Positions 1 through 6,653 of a stretch of 9,287 nucleotides of DNA are shown piece after piece. The stretch lies in contig CAKOHQ010000043.1 of assembly GCA_934085875.1 (NCBI GenBank), forward strand, positions 1-9,287, given 5' to 3'. Source of the DNA: an uncultured Bacilli bacterium (GTDB lineage Bacteria; Bacillota_I; Bacilli_A; RF39; UBA660). How positions within the stretch are numbered: position 1 is the stretch's first letter; every line of letters begins with the position of its first letter. The position numbers were made by a program, and so were the translations under genes. Under the pieces are notes generated by a model, which worked only from the letters and a program-made list of their open reading frames with translations, was not told the origin of the DNA and ran no database searches.

Positions 1-720
1 ATTGATTATATTGGACTATGGGAAGAAATTCATAATCAAGATTTTAATTTGGTCGAATTCGACCAAATTAAAACTGAGTACGGTAGAAACTCGTTTGCAA
101 TGTCACCAACACAATGGATAAAAAGAACTAAAGCAATAGGAATAATTTCAAAAGGTGGGAGATATAGTATTGGAACATATGCTCATCCAGATATTGCATT
201 TGAATTCGCAAGTTGGCTATCTCCAGAGTTTAAATTATATTTAATAACTGAATTTGAGAGATTAAAAATCAATGAAGCTTACCAAGAAAAAATAGATTGG
301 CAAGCAAATAGAATTTTATCTAAATTAAACTATGTGGTTCACACTGATGCAATAAAAAACTACATTGTTCCAACACTTACAGAAGCACAAAAGAAATTTG
401 TTTATGCTGAAGAAGCTGATGTTTTAAATGTTGCTTTATTTGGGATGACAGCAAAAGAATGGAGAGAAAGAAATCCAATACTTGCTAAAAATGGAAATAT
501 AAGAGATTATACTGATTTGCTTCATTTAGTGATATTAAACAATCTGCAAAACACAAACGCAGAACTAATTGAAGAAAAAATACCACAGGGTGAAAGATTA
601 GTAAGACTTAATCATTCAGCAAGAAGACAAATGAAAGTATTAAAAGATAATAAAAATATAAAAGATTTAGAGTTATTACAAAAACAAGTTAATGAAGAAA
701 ATAATTTAATAACTAATTAA
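1..720 (+). CDS. KilA-N domain-containing protein (5' end outside window)
   Basis: The reading frame is open from base 1, so the true start lies upstream; a TTG at 49 is merely an internal codon. The first ~90 visible residues match the latter part of a KilA-N DNA-binding domain as found in phage and chromosomal proteins, with the blocks NSFAMSPTQWI, AIGIISKGGRY, TYAHPDIAFEFASWLSPEFK and EFERLK. The rest is the helical, charged C-terminal region usual in this family (KNYIVPTLTEAQKKFVYAEEAD, WRERNP, SARRQMKVLKDNKN). Family members are thought to bind DNA and are common in phages and mobile islands, but many sit in bacterial chromosomes without known function. It uses ATT somewhat more than the genes downstream. 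A terminator begins at its stop codon, so it is transcribed separately from what follows. Identity of the domain is confident; the role is not. Confidence 0.85.
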   Translation: MDYIGLWEEIHNQDFNLVEFDQIKTEYGRNSFAMSPTQWIKRTKAIGIISKGGRYSIGTYAHPDIAFEFASWLSPEFKLYLITEFERLKINEAYQEKIDWQANRILSKLNYVVHTDAIKNYIVPTLTEAQKKFVYAEEADVLNVALFGMTAKEWRERNPILAKNGNIRDYTDLLHLVILNNLQNTNAELIEEKIPQGERLVRLNHSARRQMKVLKDNKNIKDLELLQKQVNEENNLITN

Positions 721-752
721 AAAGTATCATAAGATTCGTTGATACTTTTTTT
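719..752 (+). terminator. Intrinsic terminator of the KilA-N gene
   Basis: The arms AAAGTATCA (721-729) and TGATACTTT (740-748) pair perfectly over 9 bp around a 10-nt loop, followed by more T to give a run of seven (746-752). The A residues of the stop codon can extend the stem into that T run. Confidence 0.88.
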
Positions 753-768
753 GATGTGAAATTATAAT
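739..768 (+). promoter_or_regulatory. Possible promoter inside the terminator arm
   Basis: TTGATA (739-744), an 18-bp spacer and a perfect TATAAT (763-768) fit a housekeeping promoter. It overlaps the 3' arm and T run of the preceding terminator. In DNA this AT-rich, chance TATAAT boxes are common, so support is modest. It would drive the gene-free stretch up to the hairpin at 1004-1055. Confidence 0.35.
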
Positions 769-1003
769 AAATCAAAAAAATAAAAATGATAAATTAATTA
801 GTATAAAGAAATGGGGGATAAAATTTAACAATGTTATACAGACTTTTTAATTTTGAAAAAATATATTTTGTATGTGTTCCAAATAACATAAAAATATATC
901 GTATTGTGCGTTGACAGGAACTAACTCTTTATAAAATAAGAAAAATAAATTTTAAAACTTATATAAAACAATAATAGATTTAGTACAACAAAAAAATTAT
1001 TTC

Positions 1004-1055
1004 AAACTAGATGATTAAGTAAAAGGATAAATTTAATAATTCACCTAGTTTTTTT
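1004..1055 (+). terminator. Terminator-like hairpin without a clear gene
   Basis: AAACTAG (1004-1010) pairs with CTAGTTT (1045-1051), the stem continues after one mismatch with three more pairs (TGA/TCA), and a run of seven T follows (1049-1055). The loop is long (about 25 nt), which weakens it. It ends just before the promoter of the next gene, so it would close off whatever is transcribed from 753-1003. Confidence 0.5.
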
Positions 1056-1056
1056 A

Positions 1057-1085
1057 TTGTTATAAATTACAAAATCATATATAAT
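1057..1085 (+). promoter_or_regulatory. Promoter of the membrane-anchored protein gene
   Basis: TTGTTA (1057-1062), a 17-bp spacer and TATAAT (1080-1085) make a good sigma-A-type promoter. Transcription would start near 1092, right at the ribosome binding site AGGAAGAAGG (1092-1101), giving a very short leader before the GTG at 1109. Confidence 0.6.
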
Positions 1086-1108
1086 TATTATAGGAAGAAG
1101 GTCAAATA

Positions 1109-2206
1109 GTGAAAATAGATAAAAAAACAATTATAATAATTTCTGTAATATTATTAGCATTAATAGCATTCTTAGGAATAAAAAATAATAAAAAAGAAGA
1201 CGCAGGAAAAATAAATGTAAAAGGAAACAATGTTAAAATAGTTGCAAACGAAATAAGTAAAATCGAATTAGAAGAATATAAAAATGATGCTTTGACAATG
1301 AAAAAGCCAAAAGATTGGAAAGTATCAAGTGCTGGCACAGGAATGTATTACGCAATAAGTATATATGATGAAAAAAATCCTATAAATAAAATATTTTTAA
1401 TGTTAAAAATTCAGCCATTATTAAAAAGTGATGCAAGTAAAAAATATTGGCAAAATTATGCATCTTTAGCAAAATCAGACCAATACAAAATATTCTCAAC
1501 AGCAGTAGTGTTAAATAATCCAACAACAAAAGAATTTTATACAAAATTCAATGACATTACTTCATATTTAAATAATATAGATGCAACATATAACAACGTA
1601 AATTTCCCACAATTAAATGAACTTAATGTTATAGAAGAAACAAATCTTAATAGCAATTTCAAATCAATTGCCTTAGACGATAAAATTTTAAGAGCAACAT
1701 TTAAAGGTGAAAATAATACAGATGGAGAAGGTATGTTTAGTGCAAGTGTGGTAAATTTTGGTGATAATTACATGAATGGTATAGATACAACATACTACAT
1801 GGTATATAACATTATGTCTATTACATCAGAAAAAGATAAATTTATAGATTACAAAGATTTATTATTAGAATCAATTAACTCAATAGAATTCACTGATACT
1901 TATGTAAAAAAGACAATCGATGATGGAAATGCACAAACAAAACAAGCTCTAGAATTAAATAGACAAATACAACAAGCATTTGATTCATATATGAGTGCTT
2001 GGGAAAACAGAAGTAAAACTTACGACATAATGAGTCAAAAACAAAGTGATGCAACTTTAGGATACGAAAGAGTTTATGATACAGACACTGGAGAAATATA
2101 TAAAGCCTATAATGGATTCACAGACGATTATGATGGAGAAAAATATAAATCAATTTCTGAAGAAATGTATACAGAAAAAACAAGTGGATATATAGAAAAA
2201 GATTAA
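1109..2206 (+). CDS. Uncharacterised N-terminally membrane-anchored extracellular protein
   Basis: I do not recognise a named family. The 365-residue product begins with a lysine-rich stub and one strong hydrophobic segment (about residues 8-24, rich in I, L, V and A) followed by a basic patch, which fits a signal anchor or uncleaved signal peptide with the rest outside the cell. There is no cysteine anywhere, so it is not a lipoprotein and has no disulfides. Residues ~55-260 look like a mixed alpha/beta domain starting with a KKPKDWKV motif reminiscent of PsbP-like or other small surface domains. Residues ~265-310 are helical and Q/N-rich. The tail has a tyrosine-rich block (GYERVYDTDTGEIYKAYNGF) that looks like a small beta module. 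The start is GTG, chosen because AGGAAGAAGG ends 7 nt before it. It has its own promoter and terminator, so it is a single-gene unit. Confidence 0.7.
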   Translation: MKIDKKTIIIISVILLALIAFLGIKNNKKEDAGKINVKGNNVKIVANEISKIELEEYKNDALTMKKPKDWKVSSAGTGMYYAISIYDEKNPINKIFLMLKIQPLLKSDASKKYWQNYASLAKSDQYKIFSTAVVLNNPTTKEFYTKFNDITSYLNNIDATYNNVNFPQLNELNVIEETNLNSNFKSIALDDKILRATFKGENNTDGEGMFSASVVNFGDNYMNGIDTTYYMVYNIMSITSEKDKFIDYKDLLLESINSIEFTDTYVKKTIDDGNAQTKQALELNRQIQQAFDSYMSAWENRSKTYDIMSQKQSDATLGYERVYDTDTGEIYKAYNGFTDDYDGEKYKSISEEMYTEKTSGYIEKD

Positions 2207-2227
2207 AAATAAATTAACTCTAAACGC

Positions 2228-2254
2228 AAAGAATATTCAAGCAATATTCTTTTT
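2228..2254 (+). terminator. Intrinsic terminator after the membrane-anchored protein
   Basis: AAAGAATATT (2228-2237) pairs perfectly with AATATTCTTT (2243-2252) around the loop CAAGC, followed by TT, giving a T run at 2250-2254. The T tail is short, and the hairpin overlaps the -35 region of the next promoter. Confidence 0.8.
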
Positions 2255-2264
2255 ATGTTATAAT
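2236..2264 (+). promoter_or_regulatory. Extended -10 promoter of the six-gene operon
   Basis: TGTTATAAT (2256-2264) is a perfect TATAAT with the extended -10 TG. The -35 at the right 17-bp distance is only TTCAAG (2236-2241), which extended -10 promoters tolerate. The predicted start is near 2271, ahead of the AAAGTGAG ribosome binding site of the gene at 2291. Confidence 0.6.
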
Positions 2265-2290
2265 AAAATTAACAAGAAAGTGAGTACAAA

Positions 2291-2779
2291 ATGAATAAAG
2301 AAGAAGTATATAATTTTATAAAAAATAAAAATATTTGGTACGAAATAACAGAACATCAAGCTGTATATAATATGGAAGAACTATAAAATATAGATTTACC
2401 ATATAAAGATAGAGATGCAAAAAATATATTTGTTAGAGATGACAAAAAGAAAAATTACTACTTAATCACAATAAAAGGAACTAAAAGAATAAATTTAAAA
2501 GATTTTAAAAAGAAATATAATACAAGAAATTTAACTTTTGCATCACCAGAAGATTTAAAAAATATATTAAATCTAACTCCAGGTTCAGTATCTCCGCTAG
2601 GTTTACTAAATGATAAAGAACACAAAGTAATATTTTACATAGATAAAGAATTATTAAATGATAATAGCATCATAGGAGTACATCCAAATGATAATACAGC
2701 AACTGTATGGTTAAAAACAAATGACTTAATAGACATAATTAAAGAACATAAAAATTTAGTAAACATAGTAGAATTATAA
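2291..2779 (+). pseudogene. prdX: ProX/YbaK-type prolyl-tRNA deacylase interrupted by one in-frame TAA
   Basis: Translation from ATG 2291 gives MNKEEVYNFIKNKNIWYEI and TEHQAVYNMEEL, then TAA at codon 32 (2384-2386). The same frame then runs on without further stops to 2779, with the blocks YKDRDAKNIFVRDDKKKNYYLI, LTFASPEDLKNILNLTPGSVSPLGLLND, IGVHPNDNTATVWL. These are the hallmark motifs of the YbaK/ProX editing domain, which hydrolyses mischarged Ala-tRNA(Pro) in trans in the cytoplasm. Total length (162 residues) is normal for the family. There is no ATG, GTG or TTG in frame soon after the stop that would allow a restart. A single base change from a sense codon such as GAA or AAA is enough to explain it. 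Everything else is intact, so this is a recent mutation, a sequencing error, or readthrough. It is the first gene of the operon, with an AAAGTGAG ribosome binding site. The family call is firm; the symbol follows the free-standing ProX/PrdX use. Confidence 0.85.
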
Positions 2780-2789
2780 AGGTACAGTT

Positions 2790-3047
2790 ATGAATGAAAA
2801 AGAAATCTTAATAAATAACATAAATAAAATTCATACAACTAATATGGGCTTAGATAGAATAAAAAAGAATTTAAAATTAGATAATCATGATATTATAGAA
2901 TATATAAAAAATATTATAAAAAACAAAGACACAATAATATATAAAAAAGGTAAAAATTATTATTGTGAAACAGATAATACAATAATAACAATAAATTCAT
3001 ATAGTTATACAATCATAACTGCTCACACAAAAAAGAAAAGAGGATAA
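2790..3047 (+). CDS. DUF3781 family small protein
   Basis: The 85-residue product matches my memory of the DUF3781 family, small proteins of Bacillota without known function: an N-terminal NINKIHTTNMGLDRIKKNL block, a central helix ending in IIKNKDTIIYKKGKNYYCE, and the characteristic C-terminal TIITINSYSYTIITAHTKKK. No signal peptide or membrane segment is seen, so it is probably cytoplasmic, and the lysine-rich tail could contact nucleic acid (inference). The AAAGG ribosome binding site overlaps the stop codon of the ProX remnant, 10 nt upstream, so the two were translated in close succession. The start at ATG 2790 is preferred over the nearby internal codons because of that site. Confidence 0.75.
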   Translation: MNEKEILINNINKIHTTNMGLDRIKKNLKLDNHDIIEYIKNIIKNKDTIIYKKGKNYYCETDNTIITINSYSYTIITAHTKKKRG

Positions 3048-3052
3048 ATAAA

Positions 3053-3691
3053 ATGATAAAAACAATAAAAAGTAATTATTTATGGATTATATTTTTTATA
3101 TGCGTTTTACTATTTCTAGCACTTGCAGAAGATGTATTCACACATGAAATAATGAAGGGTGACATAATAGGATACAATTTAGTCAGCAAATACTTAATCA
3201 AAACAAACATTACTCCAATAGTAAAATACATAACGTGGTTTGGTAGTGCAACTTGTCTAATAATAATTAGTCTATTTACATTTATATTAAAAAATAAAAA
3301 AATAAGTATATGCATTTTATCTAACTTAGTAATCGTGACTTTATTAAATCAATTATTTAAATTCATATTTGAAAGACCTAGACCAACAGAATATAGAATA
3401 ATCACTGAAACCGGTTATAGTTTTCCATCAGGACATTCTATGGTAAGTATGGCATTTTATGGTTATATAATTTATTTAATATATAAGAATGTAAACAACA
3501 AATATATAAAATGGCTAGTTATATCAATATTATCACTATTAATAATAAGTATTGGTATTAGTAGAATTTATTTAGGAGTACATTATACAAGCGATGTTTT
3601 AGCAGGTTTCTTAATCTCAATATCATATTTAATAATATATATAAAATATACAAAAAAAATTATAGATAAGGATAGTAATTATGAAAAATAA
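3053..3691 (+). CDS. PAP2-family membrane phosphatase (probable undecaprenyl-pyrophosphate or PgpB-like phosphatase)
   Basis: The 212-residue protein carries all three signature motifs of the PAP2 acid phosphatase superfamily. These are KxxxxxxRP (K103 to R110-P111), PSGH (125-128, the general-acid histidine) and SRxxxxxHxxxD (S170, R171, nucleophile H177, D181). About six hydrophobic segments (near 10-26, 58-78, 84-104, 130-145, 153-169, 183-198) place it in the membrane with the active site facing outward. In this family BcrC removes a phosphate from undecaprenyl pyrophosphate and PgpB acts on phosphatidylglycerophosphate and other lipid phosphates; sequence alone does not separate these. 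Its stop codon overlaps the start of a DgkA-type kinase by 11 nt, so the two are probably translationally coupled. That favours carrier-lipid recycling. The ribosome binding site AGAGG lies inside the last codons of the DUF3781 gene. Confidence 0.9.
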   Translation: MIKTIKSNYLWIIFFICVLLFLALAEDVFTHEIMKGDIIGYNLVSKYLIKTNITPIVKYITWFGSATCLIIISLFTFILKNKKISICILSNLVIVTLLNQLFKFIFERPRPTEYRIITETGYSFPSGHSMVSMAFYGYIIYLIYKNVNNKYIKWLVISILSLLIISIGISRIYLGVHYTSDVLAGFLISISYLIIYIKYTKKIIDKDSNYEK

Positions 3692-4046
3692 AAGATTAAT
3701 TAATAGTTTTAAATATGCATTTACTGGAATATTTAGTGCATTAAAAACAGAAAGAAATTTAAAAATACATATATCGATTGCAACACTAGTAATTATATTT
3801 GGAATAATATTTAAAATAAGTAAACTAGAATGGTTAATATGTTTAATATGCATAATGACAGTTATCTCATCAGAATTAATAAATACTGCAATAGAAACAA
3901 CGATAGATATTGCAATGCCAAATAAAAATGAACTAGCTAAAAGAGCAAAAGATATAGCAGCATCTAGTGTACTAGTACTAGCAATTATATCAGCAATAAT
4001 AGGTTTAATAATTTTCGTTCCCAAAATAATAATGCTATTTAAGTAG
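3681..4046 (+). CDS. dgkA: Undecaprenol / diacylglycerol kinase, DgkA family
   Basis: The 121-residue product has the size and layout of DgkA: an amphipathic N-terminal helix followed by three membrane helices (about 30-46, 49-64, 95-114). Conserved residues are present: ERNLKIH (E24, N26), SSELINTAIETTID with E65, N68 and catalytic-type E72, and AKRAKDIAASSVL with D91. In Gram-positive bacteria this family mainly phosphorylates undecaprenol with ATP to make undecaprenyl phosphate, rather than diacylglycerol. The gene overlaps the PAP2 gene by 11 nt and is preceded by AAGGA at 3668-3672. A kinase that makes C55-P next to a phosphatase that can make C55-P from C55-PP suggests a joint role in supplying carrier lipid for the cell wall. 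It ends in TAG, the only TAG stop here. Confidence 0.92.
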   Translation: MKNKRLINSFKYAFTGIFSALKTERNLKIHISIATLVIIFGIIFKISKLEWLICLICIMTVISSELINTAIETTIDIAMPNKNELAKRAKDIAASSVLVLAIISAIIGLIIFVPKIIMLFK

Positions 4047-4068
4047 TATCTAAAAGAGGAAATAATAT

Positions 4069-4620
4069 ATGAAAAGATGTAATTGGTGTAATACAAAAAA
4101 TCAAACATATGTAAATTACCATGATAATGAATGGTGTAAATTAAATACTAACGAAAAATATTTATTAGAAATGTTAATTTTAGAATCTTTTCAAGCAGGA
4201 CTATCATGGGAATGTGTATTAAATAAAAGAGAATATTTTAAAGAAGCATACGATAACTTCGACATAGATAAAATAATAAATTATGACAACAAAAAAATAA
4301 ACGAACTTATTAATAATCAGAATATTATAAGAAATAAATTAAAAATAGAAGCTAGTATTAACAATGCAAGAATATTTAAAGAAATAGAAAAAGAATATAA
4401 AACATTCTATAATTATCTAACAACATTTACTAATAATAAAATATATTATGAAACAAATAAAACAAGTTCTGAATTATCAGATAATATATCAAAGGATTTA
4501 ACAAAAAGAGGAATGAAATTTGTTGGTACAAAAATAATATATTCATACTTACAAGCAATAGGTATAATATATTCACATGACAAAGATTGTTTTATGTATA
4601 AAATAGAAATGAAGGTGTAA
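4069..4620 (+). CDS. tag: DNA-3-methyladenine glycosylase I
   Basis: The 183-residue protein is a full-length Tag. It removes 3-methyladenine from alkylated DNA to start base excision repair. The zinc-binding residues of the HhH fold are kept: C4, H18, H170 and C174, spaced as in E. coli Tag (Cys4, His17, His175, Cys179). The base-pocket motifs YHDNEW (17-22, W22) and LESFQAGLSW (38-47, with catalytic-type E39 and W47) are present, as is the late KRGMKFVGTKIIYSYLQAIG block. An extra cysteine pair partner, C7, sits beside C4. The ribosome binding site AGAGGA ends 8 nt before the ATG. It lies 22 nt after dgkA and 2 nt before the S66 peptidase gene, so it is co-transcribed with envelope genes to which it has no obvious functional link. 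Confidence 0.95.
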   Translation: MKRCNWCNTKNQTYVNYHDNEWCKLNTNEKYLLEMLILESFQAGLSWECVLNKREYFKEAYDNFDIDKIINYDNKKINELINNQNIIRNKLKIEASINNARIFKEIEKEYKTFYNYLTTFTNNKIYYETNKTSSELSDNISKDLTKRGMKFVGTKIIYSYLQAIGIIYSHDKDCFMYKIEMKV

Positions 4621-4622
4621 AA

Positions 4623-5636
4623 ATGATTTATCCAAAATTTATAAAAGAAAATAGCGTTGTAGGCGTACCAGCACCATCAAACGGAGCAGGTTCAATAGAT
4701 AAACAAAATAGAATATTAAATGCAAAAAAAAGATTAGAAAATTTAAATTATGAAGTTATACTTTCAAAAAATGTTATGAAATCAGATAAAAAAAGAAGTG
4801 CAAACTATAAAGTAAGAGCAAAAGAAATAAATGATATGTTTAAAAATAATAATATAGACTTATTAATGTGTGCTTCAGGTGGAGAATTCTTAGTAGAAAT
4901 ATTACCATATATAGATTTTGATATAATAAAAAATAATCCAAAATTTATTACAGGATTTTCTGACCCAACAGGACTACTTTACCCAATAACAACCAAGTTA
5001 GATATTGGAACAATATATGGAACTAACTTTTCATCTTTAGGAAGTGAACATCTTCATAGAAGTGAAGAAGATTTCCTAAAATTAATAACTGGAAACTTAG
5101 TAGAACAAACTAACTATGATATGTATGAAAATGAATATCAAGAAAGAATAACTGGATTAGAAGACTATAACTTAACAGACAAAGTATATTGGAGAACATT
5201 AGATAATAAAAGCGTAGATATAAAAGGAAGAATTATAGGTGGATGTTTTGATTTAATAAGTGAACTTGCAGGAACAAAATACGATGGAATAAACGAATTT
5301 AATGAAAGATACAAAGATGATGGAATAATATGGTATTTTGATAACTGCGAAATATCTATGGAAGAAACAATACGTACCTTATGGAAATTGAATGAACTAG
5401 ATTATTTTAAATATACAAAATGTATAATATTCGGAAGATTTGGAACAGACCAAACATGTTGTGATTATGATACAAAATCTTGCTTAAAAGATAGTGTAAT
5501 CTCAAAACTAAACATTCCTATAGTGTATGATGCAGACATATCACATAAAGGTCCTTGTCTAAATATAATAAACGGAAGTATTGCTAATATAAAAGTTGAA
5601 AATGGAAAATCTAGTATTTCATTTGAATTAAAATAA
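4623..5636 (+). CDS. S66-family LD-carboxypeptidase / MccF-like serine peptidase
   Basis: The 337-residue protein starts with the family opening IKENSVVGVPAPSNG. It carries the nucleophile-elbow motif GFSDPT with S113, a predicted catalytic glutamate E243 in the WYFDNCEIS segment, and H308 in ADISHKGPCLNIING. These three correspond to the Ser-Glu-His triad of the S66 family. The GGEFLVEILPYIDFD and IIGGCFDLISELAGT blocks are also typical. LdcA members trim the terminal D-Ala from murein tetrapeptides during wall recycling in the cytoplasm; MccF members cleave microcin C-type peptide-nucleotides and give immunity. The DDGIIWYFDNCEISMEETI form resembles the Gram-positive MccF-like branch, so self-protection is possible too. 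No signal peptide is seen. It starts 2 nt after tag with its AAGGTG site inside the tag 3' end, so it is translationally linked. No terminator follows before the ttcA promoter. Confidence 0.9.
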   Translation: MIYPKFIKENSVVGVPAPSNGAGSIDKQNRILNAKKRLENLNYEVILSKNVMKSDKKRSANYKVRAKEINDMFKNNNIDLLMCASGGEFLVEILPYIDFDIIKNNPKFITGFSDPTGLLYPITTKLDIGTIYGTNFSSLGSEHLHRSEEDFLKLITGNLVEQTNYDMYENEYQERITGLEDYNLTDKVYWRTLDNKSVDIKGRIIGGCFDLISELAGTKYDGINEFNERYKDDGIIWYFDNCEISMEETIRTLWKLNELDYFKYTKCIIFGRFGTDQTCCDYDTKSCLKDSVISKLNIPIVYDADISHKGPCLNIINGSIANIKVENGKSSISFELK

Positions 5637-5645
5637 CAAAATTTA

Positions 5646-5674
5646 TTGACTTAGAATAATCTTATATCTATAAT
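5646..5674 (+). promoter_or_regulatory. Promoter of the ttcA-like gene
   Basis: TTGACT (5646-5651), a spacer of exactly 17 bp and a perfect TATAAT (5669-5674) form a strong sigma-A-type promoter just after the S66 peptidase stop codon. Predicted start near 5681, giving a leader of about 20-30 nt. Confidence 0.8.
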
Positions 5675-5702
5675 ATAAAAAATTAAACAAAGAGAAAGAA
5701 GT

Positions 5703-6539
5703 TTGAGATTAGTGGAAGAACATAAAATTATAGAAAAAAGTATAATAAAAAAATATAGAAAAGAAATATGGAGCAAATTTATACGTGCTGTAAATGATTA
5801 CGAATTAATAAAAGAAAATGATAATATTATGGTTTGTATATCAGGTGGGAAAGACTCATTTTTATTAGCAAAATGTATTCAAGAATTAAAAAGACATGGA
5901 AAAATAAATTTTAATGTTAATTATGTAGTAATGGATCCTGGATATAAAGAAGAAACAAAAAATAAAATAATAGAAAATGCAAAAAAATTAAATATAGATA
6001 TAAATATATTTGAAACAGACATTTTTGAAGTGGCAAATAAATTAAATAAAGAACATCCATGTTATATGTGTGCAAGAATGAGAAGAGGATACTTATATAA
6101 CAAAGCAAAAGAATTAGGTTGCAATAAAATAGCATTAGGACATCACTTTGATGATGTAATAGAAACAACTTTACTTTCAATGTTTTATGGTTCAGAAATA
6201 AAAACTATGATGCCAAAATTACATTCAGATAACTTCCCTGGTTTAGAATTAATTAGGCCACTTTATCTAGTAAAAGAACAATCAATAATATCTTGGAAAA
6301 ACTCAAATAACTTAGCTTTTATAAATTGTGCTTGTAAATTCACAGAAAGAACTGCAAATAGTACAGAAAATATTAGCAAAAGAAAAGAAATGAAAGAACT
6401 GATACAAAGTTTAAGAAAAGTAAATAAAGATATAGACTATAACATATTTAAAGCTTTAGATAACATTAATTTAAACTGTGTACTAGGTACAAAAAAAGAC
6501 GGAAAATATAAATCATTTTTAGAAGATTATGATAAATAA
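5703..6539 (+). CDS. ttcA: TtcA-like tRNA 2-thiocytidine biosynthesis protein
   Basis: The protein of up to 278 residues is a PP-loop ATPase of the TtcA family, which activates cytidine 32 of some tRNAs with ATP and replaces its oxygen by sulfur. Visible motifs are the PP-loop SGGKDS (47-52), the CxxC pair C120/C123 in PCYMCARMRRG, GHHFDD (146-151) and a later NCAC with C209 and C211. The family holds an Fe-S cluster with three cysteines, which C120, C123 and one of C209/C211 would supply. The start is uncertain: TTG at 5703 lies very close to the AGAGAAAGAAG site (5691-5701), while an in-frame GTG at 5712 has a spacing of about 10 nt, so the true start may be three codons in. It is a single-gene unit with its own promoter and terminator. 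The exact tRNA target in this organism is inferred from the E. coli enzyme only. Confidence 0.85.
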   Translation: MRLVEEHKIIEKSIIKKYRKEIWSKFIRAVNDYELIKENDNIMVCISGGKDSFLLAKCIQELKRHGKINFNVNYVVMDPGYKEETKNKIIENAKKLNIDINIFETDIFEVANKLNKEHPCYMCARMRRGYLYNKAKELGCNKIALGHHFDDVIETTLLSMFYGSEIKTMMPKLHSDNFPGLELIRPLYLVKEQSIISWKNSNNLAFINCACKFTERTANSTENISKRKEMKELIQSLRKVNKDIDYNIFKALDNINLNCVLGTKKDGKYKSFLEDYDK

Positions 6540-6551
6540 TTTTCTTTTTTT
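6521..6551 (+). terminator. Intrinsic terminator overlapping the ttcA stop codon
   Basis: AGAAGATTAT (6521-6530) pairs with ATAATTTTCT (6536-6545) over 10 bp including one G-T wobble, loop GATAA, followed by a T run to 6551. The stop TAA (6537-6539) is part of the 3' arm, so the last codons double as the terminator. Confidence 0.85.
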
Positions 6552-6653
6552 AATTATAGAAAGACTTGAAATAAATGAATAATGCCACCTTAAAAGAATT
6601 TATAAATTAAAAGAAATTAAGTATCAACTTTTTTTTAAAAACTGAATATTTAT

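Larger units (their letters stand above)
753..1108. other. Gene-free stretch with possible small RNA or leader
   Basis: About 355 bases separate the KilA-N terminator from the next start codon, and I see no convincing protein gene. The best small frame is 831-914 (27 codons, MLYRLFNFEKIYF...), preceded by a poorly spaced GGGGG at 813-817; I do not call it. There is a TTGACA at 911-916 with only a poor TAAAAT 15 bp downstream, a pair of complementary 5-mers GTTCC (876-880) and GGAAC (917-921), and a terminator-like hairpin at 1004-1055. A short noncoding transcript ending at that hairpin is possible but unproven. Confidence 0.4.

Noticed and set aside
49..51. TTG at 49 as the start of the KilA-N gene
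   Set aside because: The same frame is open back to base 1 with KilA-N-like residues (LWEEIHNQDFN) and there is no ribosome binding site before it.
831..914. 27-codon frame MLYRLFNFEKIYF... as a second small toxin
   Set aside because: The GGGGG upstream is 13 nt away, there is no opposing RNA or inverted repeat, and nothing distinguishes it from chance frames in AT-rich DNA.
2384..2386. TAA read as a sense codon (altered genetic code)
   Set aside because: TAA ends nearly all neighbouring genes at their expected family lengths, so reassignment would extend them past their natural ends.
3629..4108. Long minus-strand open frame opposite dgkA (159 codons)
   Set aside because: It is the complement of the clear PAP2/dgkA/tag coding strand; its hydrophobic sequence mirrors the membrane helices of dgkA and it has no supporting start signals.
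6620..6645. AAGT-ATCA-ACTT followed by eight T as a terminator
   Set aside because: The stem is only 4 bp and a much better terminator for ttcA lies at 6521-6551.
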